A DNA stretch of 64,000 nucleotides. Source: Modestobacter italicus (GTDB lineage Bacteria > Actinomycetota > Actinomycetes > Mycobacteriales > Geodermatophilaceae). The stretch covers positions 62,001-126,000 of the forward strand of contig NZ_JABGCJ010000008.1 of assembly GCF_019799965.1 (NCBI RefSeq), written 5' to 3'. The translations under genes and the position numbers were made by a program. The notes under the pieces are model-generated. The model saw nothing but the letters and a program-made list of their open reading frames with translations. It was not told the origin of the DNA and did not search any database. Each line of letters starts with the position of its first letter. Within the stretch, counting starts at the first letter, position 1. Below, piece by piece: positions 51,261 through 60,531 of the stretch.

Positions 51261-53498
51261 TCAGGCCAGCCCGAGCTCCGCCGCCCGGGCCACCGCCTCG
51301 GCCCGGGAGTCCACGCCGAGCTTGCGGTAGAGGCTGGCGGTGTAGCCCTTGACGGTGTTCAGGGACAGGTGGAGCTCCCCGGCGATCTCCCGGCGGCTGA
51401 GCGGGCCGGACAGCGCGCGCAGCACCGACACCTCTCGGTCGGTGAGCGGCTCGAGCAGCACGGCGCGGCTGTGCCGCGCCACCTGGCCGCCGGCTCGGGC
51501 GGTCAGCTCGGTGATCCGGCCGCCGGCGTCCACCGCGGCCTCACCAGCGGATTCGCGGGCCCGGTCCAGCAGGGCGAGGGCGGCCCGTCCCTCCCCGCAG
51601 GCGAGTGCGGTCCCTGCGGCGGCGAGCAGCACGAGCACCGCCACCGCCGGGTGGGCCGAGACGGCCACCAGCTCCACGGCCCGAGCCGAGCGACGGCGGG
51701 CGGTGCGCAGGTCCCCTGCCTGCTCGGCGAGGAGCGCGGCGGAGGCGTGCAGCAGCGCGACCGCGGCCGCCGCGGCATCGCCGAGCTGCGACTCCAGCGC
51801 GGCCGCGTCGTCGGCGGTCGACCGCAGCAGCCGGTCTGCGCCGGCCGGGTCCTGGGCCTGCACCCGGCACCACGCGAGCAGGCCGGCCACCTCCAGCCGG
51901 GAGAAGGTGGGCAGCACGGCGAGTGCCGGCGCCGACCAGGCCTGCTCGAGCACCGGGAGGGCGTCGTCCGGCGCCCCCGCGGCGAGCAGCGCGCCGCCCA
52001 GGGCCACCCGGGCCACCACCCAGCCCGGCAGTCGCGCGTCGTCCTCGGCCGCGACGGCTCGGCGGGCCTGTTCCCGCGCGAGGTGGCCGTCCCCGCTGCT
52101 GCCGTAGACCGAGCGCAGCGCGGCCACCGCCCCGGCGGTGGAGGCGAAGCCGGGGAAGCCCGGGTCCGCGGCGCCCTCCCGCAGTCGCTGCTCGGCCCGG
52201 TCGAGGAGCCCGGGCACCCGGTCGAGCCGGCCGGACGCCCCGGCCGCCCAGGCCAGGGTGAGCAGGAACGGCACGCCGACCCCGGACTGCGGGGTGATCC
52301 GGGCACCCAGCTCGGCGAGGACGCCGACCCGGCCGGACTCGATGAACGCGGCGCTGTGCTCGACGAGGGCGGCGGCGGCGCCGGGGAGGTCACCGGCCGC
52401 GATGCGGGCGCGCACCGCCTCCTCGACCAGGCCGCCGGCCAGGAGCCAGTCGGCGGCCCGCCGCCGGAGGTCGCAGACCCGGTCCGGGCGGTCGAGCTCG
52501 CCCAGCACAGCGGCGCCGAACACCGGGTGCACCCGGTGCCAGCCGCTCCCGGTCGCGGTCACCGGGACGCCGCGCCGCTCCAGCGCGGCCAGCGCGGCAC
52601 CGGACCGGGTGCGTTCCAGGACCGCGTCGCACAGCGGGCCGGAGACCCGGTCGAGCGCCGCGGCGCACGCCAGCAGGTCCCGGTCGCTGCCCGGCAGCTG
52701 CGCCAGCACCTCCGCGGTCAGGTACTCGACCGCCGCCTGCTCGCCCGGCGGGCCGGGCGGGCCGGGCCGCCCACCGGCGCGGGCGCGCAGCGCCAGCCCG
52801 CCGAGCACCAGCCCGGCCGCCCATCCCTCGGTGCGGGCGAGCAGCCGGTCGGTCGTCGCGGGGTGGGGCACCCCGTGCACCAGCCCGGAGAGCAGCGCCC
52901 GCGCCTCCGTGCCCCGGAACCTGAGATCGGCCGCCCGCACCTCGGCCAGCTGCCCGCGGGCCCGCAGCCGGGGCAGGCCGACCGGTGGCTCGGCACGGCT
53001 GCCCAGCACCAGGTGCAGCGCGGGGGGCAGGTGGTCGACGAGGAACTCCAGGCCCTCGGTCACCTGGCGGTCGGTCACCTCGTGCACGTCGTCCAGCACC
53101 AGGACCACCCGCCGGCCCCCGGCCAGCCCGTTGAGCAGCTCGGGGACGGCGACGGCCAGCGGGTCGACGGAGGGGACCGCCAGCGCGGCGCGCGCCCGGT
53201 CGGTGGCGGCCGGCGCGCAGGTGGCCAGCGCGGCGGTGACGTGGGCCCAGAACCGGCCCGGGTCGTCGTCGCCGGCGTCCAGGGTGACCCAGGCGGGCGC
53301 GGTCGCCTGGGCGCGGGCCCAGGCGGCGAGCAGCGTCGTCTTGCCCTCGCCGGCGCCGGCGGTCACCGCAGTCACCGGCAGGTCGCGGGCGGCGTCCAGC
53401 AGCCGGGTCAGCCGGGGGCGGTCCACCAGGCGGGCCGGCACGGGTGGGACGGCGAGCTTGGTGGCCAGCACCGGACCTGCGCCGTCCGCGGTGGTCAC
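51261..53498 (-). CDS. ATP-dependent LuxR-family regulator, MalT/LAL type
   Basis: This 745-residue regulator has an N-terminal STAND-type ATPase with Walker A AGAGEGKTT at residues 47-55 and Walker B RRVVLVLDDVHE. A helical arm and TPR-like repeats occupy the middle, and the LuxR helix-turn-helix is at the C-terminus (LTDREVSVLRALSGPLSRRE, then LHLSLNTVKGYTASLYRKLG). MalT-type proteins are activated by a small ligand plus ATP. It lies upstream of the hydrolase-CPBP pair on the same strand and might activate them. The 70 bases before its start hold a small GC hairpin. Confidence 0.9.
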   Translation of the reverse strand: MTTADGAGPVLATKLAVPPVPARLVDRPRLTRLLDAARDLPVTAVTAGAGEGKTTLLAAWARAQATAPAWVTLDAGDDDPGRFWAHVTAALATCAPAATDRARAALAVPSVDPLAVAVPELLNGLAGGRRVVLVLDDVHEVTDRQVTEGLEFLVDHLPPALHLVLGSRAEPPVGLPRLRARGQLAEVRAADLRFRGTEARALLSGLVHGVPHPATTDRLLARTEGWAAGLVLGGLALRARAGGRPGPPGPPGEQAAVEYLTAEVLAQLPGSDRDLLACAAALDRVSGPLCDAVLERTRSGAALAALERRGVPVTATGSGWHRVHPVFGAAVLGELDRPDRVCDLRRRAADWLLAGGLVEEAVRARIAAGDLPGAAAALVEHSAAFIESGRVGVLAELGARITPQSGVGVPFLLTLAWAAGASGRLDRVPGLLDRAEQRLREGAADPGFPGFASTAGAVAALRSVYGSSGDGHLAREQARRAVAAEDDARLPGWVVARVALGGALLAAGAPDDALPVLEQAWSAPALAVLPTFSRLEVAGLLAWCRVQAQDPAGADRLLRSTADDAAALESQLGDAAAAAVALLHASAALLAEQAGDLRTARRRSARAVELVAVSAHPAVAVLVLLAAAGTALACGEGRAALALLDRARESAGEAAVDAGGRITELTARAGGQVARHSRAVLLEPLTDREVSVLRALSGPLSRREIAGELHLSLNTVKGYTASLYRKLGVDSRAEAVARAAELGLA

Positions 53499-53567
53499 GG
53501 CAGGAGGTCTACCGCCGGGGGGGCCGCAGCGTCCAGCGCCGGCTGCGCGGCGCAGCGGCTCTGCGAC

Positions 53568-54404
53568 TCAGCGGCTCCGGAGGCGCAGGGACTGCCCCGG
53601 GCGGAGCTGGGCGCACCGGTCGACGTCGGCGTCGGTCACGTAGCCGATCACCGGGTAGCCGCCGGTCACCGGGTGGTCGGCGAGGAAGAGCACCGGCAGC
53701 CCGGACGGCGGCACCTGCAGCGCCCCGCGGACCATCCCCTCGCTGGGCAGCTCGCCGGTGCGCAGCCGCTCCAGCGGGGTGCCGTCCAGCCGGAGGCCGA
53801 CCCGGTTGCTCTCGCTGGTGACCGACCAGGCCTGCCCGGTGAGTCCGGCCCAGCCGGCGTCGCCGAACCAGTCGGCCCGCGGCCCGGGCAGCACGCTGAC
53901 GGTGAGCTCGCCGGGAGCCGGCTCGGGCACCGGGGCGAGGTCGACCCCAGGTGCCGGGGCGACCGGCGCACCGACCGGCAGGACGTCGCCGGCGGCGACC
54001 ACCGGCGGACCGAGGCCGGCGAGCACGTCGGTGGCCCGCGAGCCCAGCACCGGCTCGACGGTGATCCCGCCGCGCACGGCCAGGTAGGTGCGCAGCCCGC
54101 TGACCGGTGTGCCCAGCCGCAGCTCCTGGCCGCGGCGCAGCACGACCGGCGCGGCGTGCGGGGCACCCGGGCAGCGGGCGCCGGTGGTGACGACCAGCAG
54201 GTCGGCCTCGGCGCGGACGGCGAGCCCGCCGAAGGTCACCTCCAGCACCGCGGCGTCGGCCGGGTTGCCCAGCAGCCGGTTGGCCAGTGCGGCCGAGGCC
54301 CGGTCGCAGACGCCGGAGCGGCCGATGCCCAACGCGGCCTGGCCGGGCCGGCCGAGGTCCTGCACGGTGGTGAGCGGTCCGGTCGCCAGCACGGTGAGGC
54401 TCAT
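53568..54404 (-). CDS. pxpC: 5-oxoprolinase subunit C (KipA-like, biotin-dependent carboxyltransferase domain)
   Basis: This 278-residue subunit of the PxpABC complex works with PxpB in ATP-dependent opening of 5-oxoproline to glutamate. The family N-terminus TVQDLGRPGQAALGIGRSGV is clear, followed by LANRLLGNPADAAVLEVTFG, TSESNRVGLRLDG and LADHPVTGGYPVIGYV. The ATG at 54404 overlaps the pxpB stop by four bases. Confidence 0.93.
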   Translation of the reverse strand: MSLTVLATGPLTTVQDLGRPGQAALGIGRSGVCDRASAALANRLLGNPADAAVLEVTFGGLAVRAEADLLVVTTGARCPGAPHAAPVVLRRGQELRLGTPVSGLRTYLAVRGGITVEPVLGSRATDVLAGLGPPVVAAGDVLPVGAPVAPAPGVDLAPVPEPAPGELTVSVLPGPRADWFGDAGWAGLTGQAWSVTSESNRVGLRLDGTPLERLRTGELPSEGMVRGALQVPPSGLPVLFLADHPVTGGYPVIGYVTDADVDRCAQLRPGQSLRLRSR

Positions 54405-55015
54405 CGGGACACCTCGACGAACCGCACCCGGGTGCCCGGGCGGAGCAGCGCCGCCGGCTCGCGGCCGAGGTCGAACACCGCGACGTCGGTGCGCCCGATC
54501 AGCTGCCAGCCGCCCGGGGACTCGCGTGGGTAGACGCCGCTGAACTCCCCGGCCAGCGCGACCGACCCCGGCGGCACCTTGGTGCGTGGGGTCGACCGGC
54601 GCGGCACGTCCCAGGCGCCGCCGGGCTGGGTGAGGTAGCCGAAGCCGGGCGCGAAGCCGCAGAAGGCCACCGTCCACGTCGCGCCGGTGTGCCGCTCGAC
54701 CAGCCCGGCCGGGGTGAGCCCGAGCAGCTCGGCGGCCTCGGCGAGGTCCGCGCCGTCGTAGTGCACCGGCAGCTCGACGGAGTCCCCGGTGGTCTGCGCG
54801 TCCGGCCGCGGGGTGGTCGCCCGCACCGCCTCGGCGACCGCGGCCAGGCTGGTGGCGGCCGGGTCGGTCACCAGCAGCACGGTGCGGGCGGCCGGGACGA
54901 CGTCGAGCACGCCGGGCGGCGGGTCGGCGCTGAGCGCGGCGTACAGCGCCAAGACGTCGTCCAGCCCGTCCAGCTCGACCAGCAGGGCGGCGCTCCCGCT
55001 GGGGAGCAGGCGCAT
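54401..55015 (-). CDS. pxpB: 5-oxoprolinase subunit B (KipI-like)
   Basis: This 204-residue subunit is related to the first subunit of allophanate hydrolase. The start [20 protein letters not shown] and the segments ELPVHYDGADLAEAAELLGL, VAFCGFAPGFGYL and PGSVALAGEFSGVYPRESPG are the family signatures. In Bacillus the same protein, KipI, also inhibits the sporulation kinase KinA; no such role is implied here. It overlaps pxpA and pxpC at both ends (TGATG and ATGA). Confidence 0.93.
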   Translation of the reverse strand: MRLLPSGSAALLVELDGLDDVLALYAALSADPPPGVLDVVPAARTVLLVTDPAATSLAAVAEAVRATTPRPDAQTTGDSVELPVHYDGADLAEAAELLGLTPAGLVERHTGATWTVAFCGFAPGFGYLTQPGGAWDVPRRSTPRTKVPPGSVALAGEFSGVYPRESPGGWQLIGRTDVAVFDLGREPAALLRPGTRVRFVEVSR

Positions 55016-55767
55016 CAGGCGGCGAAGGGGGCCAGCTCGACCCCCGCGGTGGTGAGCGCCGCGCGCACCTGCCGGGCGATCTCGACCGCGCCCGGGGTGT
55101 CGCCGTGCACGCAGATCGAGCCCGGCTGCAGGGTCAGCTCGCCGCCCTCGACGTCCCGGATCGGCTCGCCGGCGGCCATGGCCACGCACCGGGCGGCGAT
55201 CTCGGCCGGGTCGTGCAGCACCGCGCCGGGCAGCCGGCGGGAGACCAGCGTGCCCTGCGGGGTGTAGGCGCGGTCGGCGAACGCCTCGTGCACCACGGTC
55301 AGGCCGGCCTCGGCGGCCAGTCGCAGCCACGCCGAGCCCGGCAGACCGAGCACCGGCAGCGTCCGGTCGTAGGCGACGACGGCGGCGACCACCGCGGCGG
55401 CCTGTTCCTCGTGGTGGACGATCGCGTTGTAGAGCGCGCCGTGCGGCTTGACGTAGCGCACCCGGTCCCCGGCGATCCGGGCGAAGCCCTCCAGCGCACC
55501 GATCTGGTAGACGACGTCGGCGGTCAGCGCCTCGGGCTCCACGTCGATGAACCGGCGGCCGAAGCCGGGCAGGTCGCGGTAGCCCACCTGGGCGCCGATC
55601 GCGACGCCGGACTCGACGGCCCTCGCGCACACCCGCCGCATGATCGTGGCGTCGCTGGCGTGGAAGCCGCAGGCCACGTTGGCGCTGGTGACCAGGCCCA
55701 GCAGGGCGTCGTCGTCACCGAGGGTCCACTGGCCGAAGCCCTCGCCGAGGTCGGAGTTCAGGTCCAT
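55015..55767 (-). CDS. pxpA: 5-oxoprolinase subunit A (LamB/YcsF family)
   Basis: This 250-residue subunit completes the PxpABC enzyme. Landmarks are [81 protein letters not shown] and [11 protein letters not shown], which hold the metal and acid residues of the family. The ATG at 55767 is the only start giving the usual N-terminus. It is the first pxp gene downstream of the NRAMP-like carrier, 14 bases after that stop. Confidence 0.94.
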   Translation of the reverse strand: MDLNSDLGEGFGQWTLGDDDALLGLVTSANVACGFHASDATIMRRVCARAVESGVAIGAQVGYRDLPGFGRRFIDVEPEALTADVVYQIGALEGFARIAGDRVRYVKPHGALYNAIVHHEEQAAAVVAAVVAYDRTLPVLGLPGSAWLRLAAEAGLTVVHEAFADRAYTPQGTLVSRRLPGAVLHDPAEIAARCVAMAAGEPIRDVEGGELTLQPGSICVHGDTPGAVEIARQVRAALTTAGVELAPFAA

Positions 55768-55781
55768 GCCGACAGCCTCCC

Positions 55782-57029
55782 TCACGAGAACAGGTCGATG
55801 ACGGGCTGGATGGACCGCACCGCGAGGTACAGGGTCAGCAGCCAGGCGACCCAGCCGATGACCAGCAGCCAGCGCGGGTAGCGGTAGCCGTTCAGCAGGT
55901 CGGTGCGGCGGGTGGCCACCCACAACAGGACGGCGATCCCGATCGGCAGCAGCAGGCCGTTGAACGCCCCGGCGAACACCAGCAGCGTGGTGGGCGCGGT
56001 GCCGATCAGCACGTAGACCAGGGAGGTGAACGCGATGAAGCCGACGACCAGCAGCGTGCGGGTGCGGTCCGACGTCCTGGTCCGGGAGGTCACGAACGAC
56101 ACCGAGGTGTAGGAGGCGCCGATGACGCTGGTGATCGCCGCGGCCCAGAGCACGACGCCGAACACCCGCAGGCCCACCTCACCAGCGGCCTGTTCGAAGG
56201 CCGAGGCCGCCTGGTTGGTGGGGTCGAGCGCGGCGCCGCCGGTGACCACGCCGAGGATCGCCAGGAAGAGCACCACCCGCATGACGGCGGTGATCAGGAT
56301 GCCGGTGACCGAGCCGCGGGTGATGTCCCGGACCCGACCGGGGCCGGAGACGCCGGAGTCGAGCAGCCGGTGCGCGCCGGCGTAGACGATGTAGCCGCCG
56401 ATCGTGCCGCCGACCAGCGTGGTGATCGCCAGGACGTCGATGTCCTCGGGCAGCACCACGTTGCGCAGCGCCTCGCCCACCGGGGGCCCGGAGGTGATCG
56501 CGACGTAGGTGGTCAGCACGATCATCACCAGCCCGAGGATGACGACGATCCGGTCGACCGCCACCCCGGCCCGCCTGCTCAGGAAGATGCCGATGGCGAT
56601 CAGTGCCGACAGTGCGCCGCCGAGCTTCGGGTCGAGGCCGAGCATGGCGTTGGTGCCCAGCCCCGCGCCGCTGACGTTGCCGATGTTGAACACCAGCCCG
56701 CCGATCAGCAGGAAGGCGGCCATCACCCAGCCCAGGCCCGGGGCGACCAGGTTGCCCAGCTCCTGGGCCCGGCGGCCGCTGACGCCGATGACCCGCCAGA
56801 CGTTCAGCTGCAGGGCGATGTCGATCAGGATCGAGATGACGATCGCGAAGGCGAACGCGGCGCCCAGCTGGACGGTGAAGGTGGTCGTCTGGGTGATGAA
56901 CCCGGGGCCGATGGCCGAGGTGGCCATGAGGAACATCGCGCCGAGCAGGGTGGAGCGGGTGCTGGAGGCCAGTCGTCCGCTGGGGGCGGTGGACGGTTCG
57001 GCAGGCGTGCGCTGCGGTTCGGCGGCCAT
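55782..57029 (-). CDS. NRAMP-related membrane transporter (YcsG-like)
   Basis: This 415-residue protein has about 11 membrane helices of the NRAMP fold. Helix 1 reads [16 protein letters not shown], without the DPGN metal-binding motif of true manganese or iron NRAMPs. The other landmarks are [20 protein letters not shown] and [20 protein letters not shown]. Placement with pxpABC and DUF1445, as in the B. subtilis ycsFGI-kip cluster, suggests uptake of 5-oxoproline or a related compound. GGGAG precedes the ATG. It is the first gene of the operon. Confidence 0.85.
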   Translation of the reverse strand: MAAEPQRTPAEPSTAPSGRLASSTRSTLLGAMFLMATSAIGPGFITQTTTFTVQLGAAFAFAIVISILIDIALQLNVWRVIGVSGRRAQELGNLVAPGLGWVMAAFLLIGGLVFNIGNVSGAGLGTNAMLGLDPKLGGALSALIAIGIFLSRRAGVAVDRIVVILGLVMIVLTTYVAITSGPPVGEALRNVVLPEDIDVLAITTLVGGTIGGYIVYAGAHRLLDSGVSGPGRVRDITRGSVTGILITAVMRVVLFLAILGVVTGGAALDPTNQAASAFEQAAGEVGLRVFGVVLWAAAITSVIGASYTSVSFVTSRTRTSDRTRTLLVVGFIAFTSLVYVLIGTAPTTLLVFAGAFNGLLLPIGIAVLLWVATRRTDLLNGYRYPRWLLVIGWVAWLLTLYLAVRSIQPVIDLFS

Positions 57030-57091
57030 GGCTGCTCCCGGTTCGGGTGGGGGTCACGTGTGGTGGCGACGGGTGGCGCTGTTGGCGGTCG

Positions 57092-57121
57092 AACCTAGGG
57101 AGTTGTTGAACAATCCCTCAA
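57092..57121 (-). promoter_or_regulatory. Promoter of the carrier-pxpABC operon with embedded operator
   Basis: On the minus strand TTGAGG (57121-57116) and TAGGTT (57097-57092) are 18 bases apart. The spacer holds a palindrome, TTGTT-G-AACAA on the plus strand (57103-57113), flanked by AGGGA and TCCCT. GntR-family FadR/VanR regulators bind such TTGTn3ACAA sites, so the divergent gntR gene is the likely binder. Confidence 0.65.
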
Positions 57122-57177
57122 GGGGATCGCACGACATTTAACTGCGCGGACACAACTGGAGACGGCAGGATGGCGGC

Positions 57178-57891
57178 ATGCCCGAGCCCGCCGACACCGC
57201 CTGGTTGCGCACCGTGGCGCACGAGGTGCGCAGCTTCGACCGGTCCAGCACCGCCGAGCGGGTCGCCGAGCTGCTGCGCTCCCGGGTGATCGAGGGCGAC
57301 CTCCCGCCGGGCACCCGGCTGTCGGAGGAGCAGCTGGTCGAGGTCCTGCACGTCAGCCGCAACACCCTGCGCGAGGCGTTCCGGCTGCTCACCCACGAGG
57401 GCCTGCTGGTGCACCGGCTGCACCGCGGGGTGTTCGTGCCCCAGCTCGACGAGGACGACCTGGTCGACCTGTACCGGCTGCGGCGGACCATCGAGTGCGA
57501 CGTCGTGCGCCGGCTGGAGGGCCTGGACGCCGTCCGGCTGCGGCCGCTGCACGACGCCGTCGCCGCCGGCGAGGACGCTGCTCGGCGCGGCGACTGGGGC
57601 GCGGCCGGCACCGCGAACATGCGCTTCCACCAGCAACTGGTCGCCCTGGCCGGCAGCCGGCGGATCGACGAGACCACGGCCCGGCTGCTCGCCGAGCTCC
57701 GGCTGGCCTTCCACGCCGTCGCCGTCCCGCAGCGGCTGCACGAGCCCTACGTCAGCCGCAACCGCGCACTGCTGGACCTGCTGACCGCCGGCGAGGTCGA
57801 GCAGGCGGCCAAGGAGCTCGAGGCCTACCTGCACGACTCGGAGGCCGAGCTGCGGGCCGCCCACCGCGACCGGGTCGGGACCGGCCCGTGA
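57178..57891 (+). CDS. GntR-family regulator, FadR/FCD subfamily
   Basis: This 237-residue protein has a winged helix ([20 protein letters not shown], then [20 protein letters not shown]) and an FCD effector domain. Metal-binding His and Asp of FCD proteins are plausible in [16 protein letters not shown]. It is divergent from the carrier-pxp operon and lies just before the DUF1445 gene, so it most likely regulates 5-oxoproline use. An operator-like palindrome lies in the gap. Confidence 0.9.
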   Translation: MPEPADTAWLRTVAHEVRSFDRSSTAERVAELLRSRVIEGDLPPGTRLSEEQLVEVLHVSRNTLREAFRLLTHEGLLVHRLHRGVFVPQLDEDDLVDLYRLRRTIECDVVRRLEGLDAVRLRPLHDAVAAGEDAARRGDWGAAGTANMRFHQQLVALAGSRRIDETTARLLAELRLAFHAVAVPQRLHEPYVSRNRALLDLLTAGEVEQAAKELEAYLHDSEAELRAAHRDRVGTGP

Positions 57892-57922
57892 CCACCCCCG
57901 TCGCCGCGAACCGGAGGACCCC

Positions 57923-58708
57923 GTGACCACCCTCGCCCCCGCCGCCGACCCCGCTGCCGCCCGGGCCGCCTTCCGGGCCGGGCTCGCCGTCCCCTCCTCG
58001 GGCTGGGCGCCCGGGCACACCCAGGCCAACCTCGTCGTCCTGCCCCGCGACTGGGCCTGGGACATGCTGCTGTTCGGTCAGCGCAACCCACAGCCGGTGC
58101 CGCTGCTCGACGTCACCGACGCCGGCTCCTGGGAGACCGTGCTCGCCCCGGGCGCGGACCTGCGCACCGACCTGCCGCGCTACCGGGTGTGGCGGGACGG
58201 CGAGCTGGCCGACGAGCCCACCGACGTCACCGATACCTGGACCGAGGACCTGGTCGCCTTCCTGATCGGCTGCAGCTTCAGCTTCGAGACCGCGCTGCTG
58301 GACGCCGGGGTGCCGGTGCGCAACATCGAGCAGGGACGCAACGTGTCGATGTACCGCACCGACCGGGAGTGCCGGCCGGCCGGGCGGCTGTCCGGGCCGC
58401 TGGTGTCGATGCGCCCGGTGCCCGGGCACCTGGTGGCCACCGCGGTGCAGGTGACCGCGCGGATGCCGCAGGTGCACGGGGCGCCGGTGCACGTCGGGTC
58501 GCCGGCCGCGCTCGGCATCGCCGACCTGGCCCGCCCCGACTTCGGCGACCCGGTCGAGCTCGCCGACGGGGACGTCCCGGTGTTCTGGGCGTGCGGGGTG
58601 ACCCCGCAGGCGGCGCTGATGGCGTCGCGCCCGCCGTTCGCGATCACCCATGCGCCGGGGCACATGTTCGTCACCGACGTCCCGGACGCGGTGTACCGGC
58701 AGCCCTGA
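57923..58708 (+). CDS. DUF1445 putative hydro-lyase (YcsI-like)
   Basis: This 261-residue protein is of the D-glutamate cyclase/DUF1445 family. Landmarks are [55 protein letters not shown] and the C-terminal [17 protein letters not shown]. Family members hydrate or cyclise glutamate-like molecules, which fits a role next to 5-oxoprolinase: handling of D-forms of 5-oxoproline or glutamate. It is expressed with the gntR gene, 31 bases downstream, and GGAGG precedes the GTG. The end is convergent with the next gene. Confidence 0.9.
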   Translation: MTTLAPAADPAAARAAFRAGLAVPSSGWAPGHTQANLVVLPRDWAWDMLLFGQRNPQPVPLLDVTDAGSWETVLAPGADLRTDLPRYRVWRDGELADEPTDVTDTWTEDLVAFLIGCSFSFETALLDAGVPVRNIEQGRNVSMYRTDRECRPAGRLSGPLVSMRPVPGHLVATAVQVTARMPQVHGAPVHVGSPAALGIADLARPDFGDPVELADGDVPVFWACGVTPQAALMASRPPFAITHAPGHMFVTDVPDAVYRQP

Positions 58709-58715
58709 GGGCGGC

Positions 58716-59741
58716 TCAGCGGGCGGCGGCGCGGAAGCAGGCGGCGATCGCCGCCTCCCGCGCCGCCTCCTCCGCGCTGCTCATCGCCGGCCGGTTCGCC
58801 TCGCCCCAGCTCAGGCCGCCGTTGCTGAGGTCCACGGTGAGCCCGAGCTGCTCCAGGCAGGGTGCGGCGAGTGCGTCGTCCACCGGGCCGGCCGGCCAGA
58901 CCGGCCAGCTGGCCGCCTGACCGTTGTAAACGGGGATCACCGGCCCACCGCCGTCGGCCAGCCGGACGTCGCCGGCGTTCCAGGTGATCGGGGTCGGCAC
59001 GATCCCGAGCGGCACCCCGTCGACCAGGGGCAGCGCGCGGTACTCGCGGCCGAGCGTCCCGTCGGGCCCGCGGTCCAGGCTGGGGGAGTACTCCGCCTCG
59101 GTGCCGGACGCGGCCAGCACCACGAGCGGGCCTGATGCCGCCGAGACGTCCGTGAGGGCCAGCCCTTCCTGGGCGCGCAGCGGCAGGCCCCGCAGCGCCA
59201 CCGTCATCTCCTCGGGCTCGGCGCCGCGGGGGCCGGTGAACCAGGTGCACAGCCAGTCCGGACCGGCGCGGCCGAGGACCACCACCCAGCGCTGACCGCC
59301 GGGCACGTCGGCCGCGTAGACGACGCGATGGGTCTCCGGCACGGTCTGCGGCCCGCCGTAGTCGACGACCTGTGCGGCGTCGCCGGGAGCCGACTGCCAC
59401 GACCGCACCGCCATCGCGCCGAGGAACTCCTCGTCGTCGGCGAGCGAACCGCGCACCGGCGCCTCGTAGAGCATCGGCGGGTCGGGCACGAACTGCGGGA
59501 CGTTGCGCAGCTGCGGCTCCTGCTGGGCCACCGGCTCGGCCACCGTCGAACGGGCCAGCGAGGCGCCGGTCGCCAGCAGCACGACGGCCAGCGCCCCCGC
59601 CACCCAGCCGGCTGCCCGCCGCCGCCGGCGGCGATCCACCGCGGCGGCGCGGGCGCTGGTGTCCCCGAGGTCGGCCGGGCGGGCGCGGTCGGTGAGCTGC
59701 CGCAGCCGGGCGGCGACCGCCGGCGCGAGGTCGTCGCTCAC
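58716..59741 (-). CDS. Membrane-anchored protein partner of the sigma-like factor (possible anti-sigma)
   Basis: This 341-residue protein has a short cytoplasmic N-terminus (DDLAPAVAARLRQLTDRARP), an Arg-rich stop (RRRRRRAA), one helix at about residues 43-62 (GWVAGALAVVLLATGASLAR) and an extracytoplasmic domain. The domain has Trp-rich pieces (QRWVVVLGRAGPDWLCTWFT) and no known family. The GTG overlaps the upstream sigma-like gene stop (GTGA). This arrangement is that of an ECF sigma and its membrane anti-sigma, but no zinc anti-sigma motif is present. Confidence 0.6.
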   Translation of the reverse strand: MSDDLAPAVAARLRQLTDRARPADLGDTSARAAAVDRRRRRRAAGWVAGALAVVLLATGASLARSTVAEPVAQQEPQLRNVPQFVPDPPMLYEAPVRGSLADDEEFLGAMAVRSWQSAPGDAAQVVDYGGPQTVPETHRVVYAADVPGGQRWVVVLGRAGPDWLCTWFTGPRGAEPEEMTVALRGLPLRAQEGLALTDVSAASGPLVVLAASGTEAEYSPSLDRGPDGTLGREYRALPLVDGVPLGIVPTPITWNAGDVRLADGGGPVIPVYNGQAASWPVWPAGPVDDALAAPCLEQLGLTVDLSNGGLSWGEANRPAMSSAEEAAREAAIAACFRAAAR

Positions 59742-60448
59742 GTCGGCCGCCGGTAGATGGCGTCGGGGTCGTCGTCCGGGTGTCCGTTGACCGGTGGGGC
59801 GTGCGGCACGACGTCGGGCGCGCAGGGGGCAGGTCGAGGCGGCGGGGGTGCCGACCGGCGGTAGATGCCGTACGGATCGGCGAACTCGGCCGCTCCGCCG
59901 GGGGCGGGGGTCACCGGCGGGGCAGGGGCGACCTCTTCCAGCGGCGCGGGAGGCGACCCACCAGGCTCGTCCGGGTCGTCGTCCAGCAGTGGGCCCAGGA
60001 CATCCAGGGCATCGGCCAGGGCGGCCGAGACGTCGCCGGGGGACAGGCGCAGGAGGGCCGCCACGTCGTCCTCGGCCTGCCCGTCGTGCAGCCGGAGGAC
60101 GGCGACGGCGCGGGTCATCGGGTCGAGCTCGCCGAGCGCCTGCAGCCACCGGGCGTCGGCGCCGGCGACGGGCCCGTCCTCGTCGAGCTCGGCCACCACG
60201 GCGCTCGCCGCCCCGGGCTCCGGCAGCCGCGTCCGGCCCAGCGTGGCGGTGACCAGCGCCGAGCGGGTCTCGGCCACGGCGGTGGCCGGTGCGTCGAGCC
60301 GGCGCCAGCGGCGGTGGGTGCGGGCGAGCGCGGCCACCAGCAGGTCGTCGGCGGCGGCCGGGTCCCCGGTGAGCAGCAGGGCGGTGCCGCGCAGGTGCTG
60401 CTCGTGCTCGGCCACGAAGGCGCCGAACGCCGCACCGCGCTGGTCCAC
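59738..60448 (-). CDS. Degenerate SigE-like ECF sigma factor with C-terminal tail
   Basis: This 236-residue protein has a region-2-like segment (AEHEQHLRGTALLLTGDPAA, then DDLLVAALARTHRRWRRLDA) and a region-4-like helix-turn-helix (DGQAEDDVAALLRLSPGDVS). These match the actinobacterial SigE family, but the conserved Trp and DNA-contact residues are reduced. The last 85 residues are Pro/Ala/Asp rich and contain two related motifs, DPYGIYRRSAP and DPDAIYRRPT. The GTG at 60448 has GAGG six bases upstream. The overlapping downstream gene encodes a single-helix membrane protein that may be its inhibitor. Confidence 0.65.
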   Translation of the reverse strand: MDQRGAAFGAFVAEHEQHLRGTALLLTGDPAAADDLLVAALARTHRRWRRLDAPATAVAETRSALVTATLGRTRLPEPGAASAVVAELDEDGPVAGADARWLQALGELDPMTRAVAVLRLHDGQAEDDVAALLRLSPGDVSAALADALDVLGPLLDDDPDEPGGSPPAPLEEVAPAPPVTPAPGGAAEFADPYGIYRRSAPPPPRPAPCAPDVVPHAPPVNGHPDDDPDAIYRRPT

Positions 60449-60531
60449 GCCCACCCCTCGGGTCCGCTGTCGTTGGCGGCACCGTATCGGTGCGATCGCG
60501 TTCCGTCTGCCAGGCGGCACACTCGTTGCTC

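Noticed and set aside
51114..54533. Plus-strand open frame of 1139 codons opposite the MalT-like and pxpC genes
   Set aside because: Composition is Gly/Arg/Gln-rich without motifs. The opposite strand carries intact Walker, LuxR and PxpC motifs.
55782..57029. Manganese/iron NRAMP transporter (MntH)
   Set aside because: The DPGN motif is missing and the gene sits in a 5-oxoprolinase cluster.
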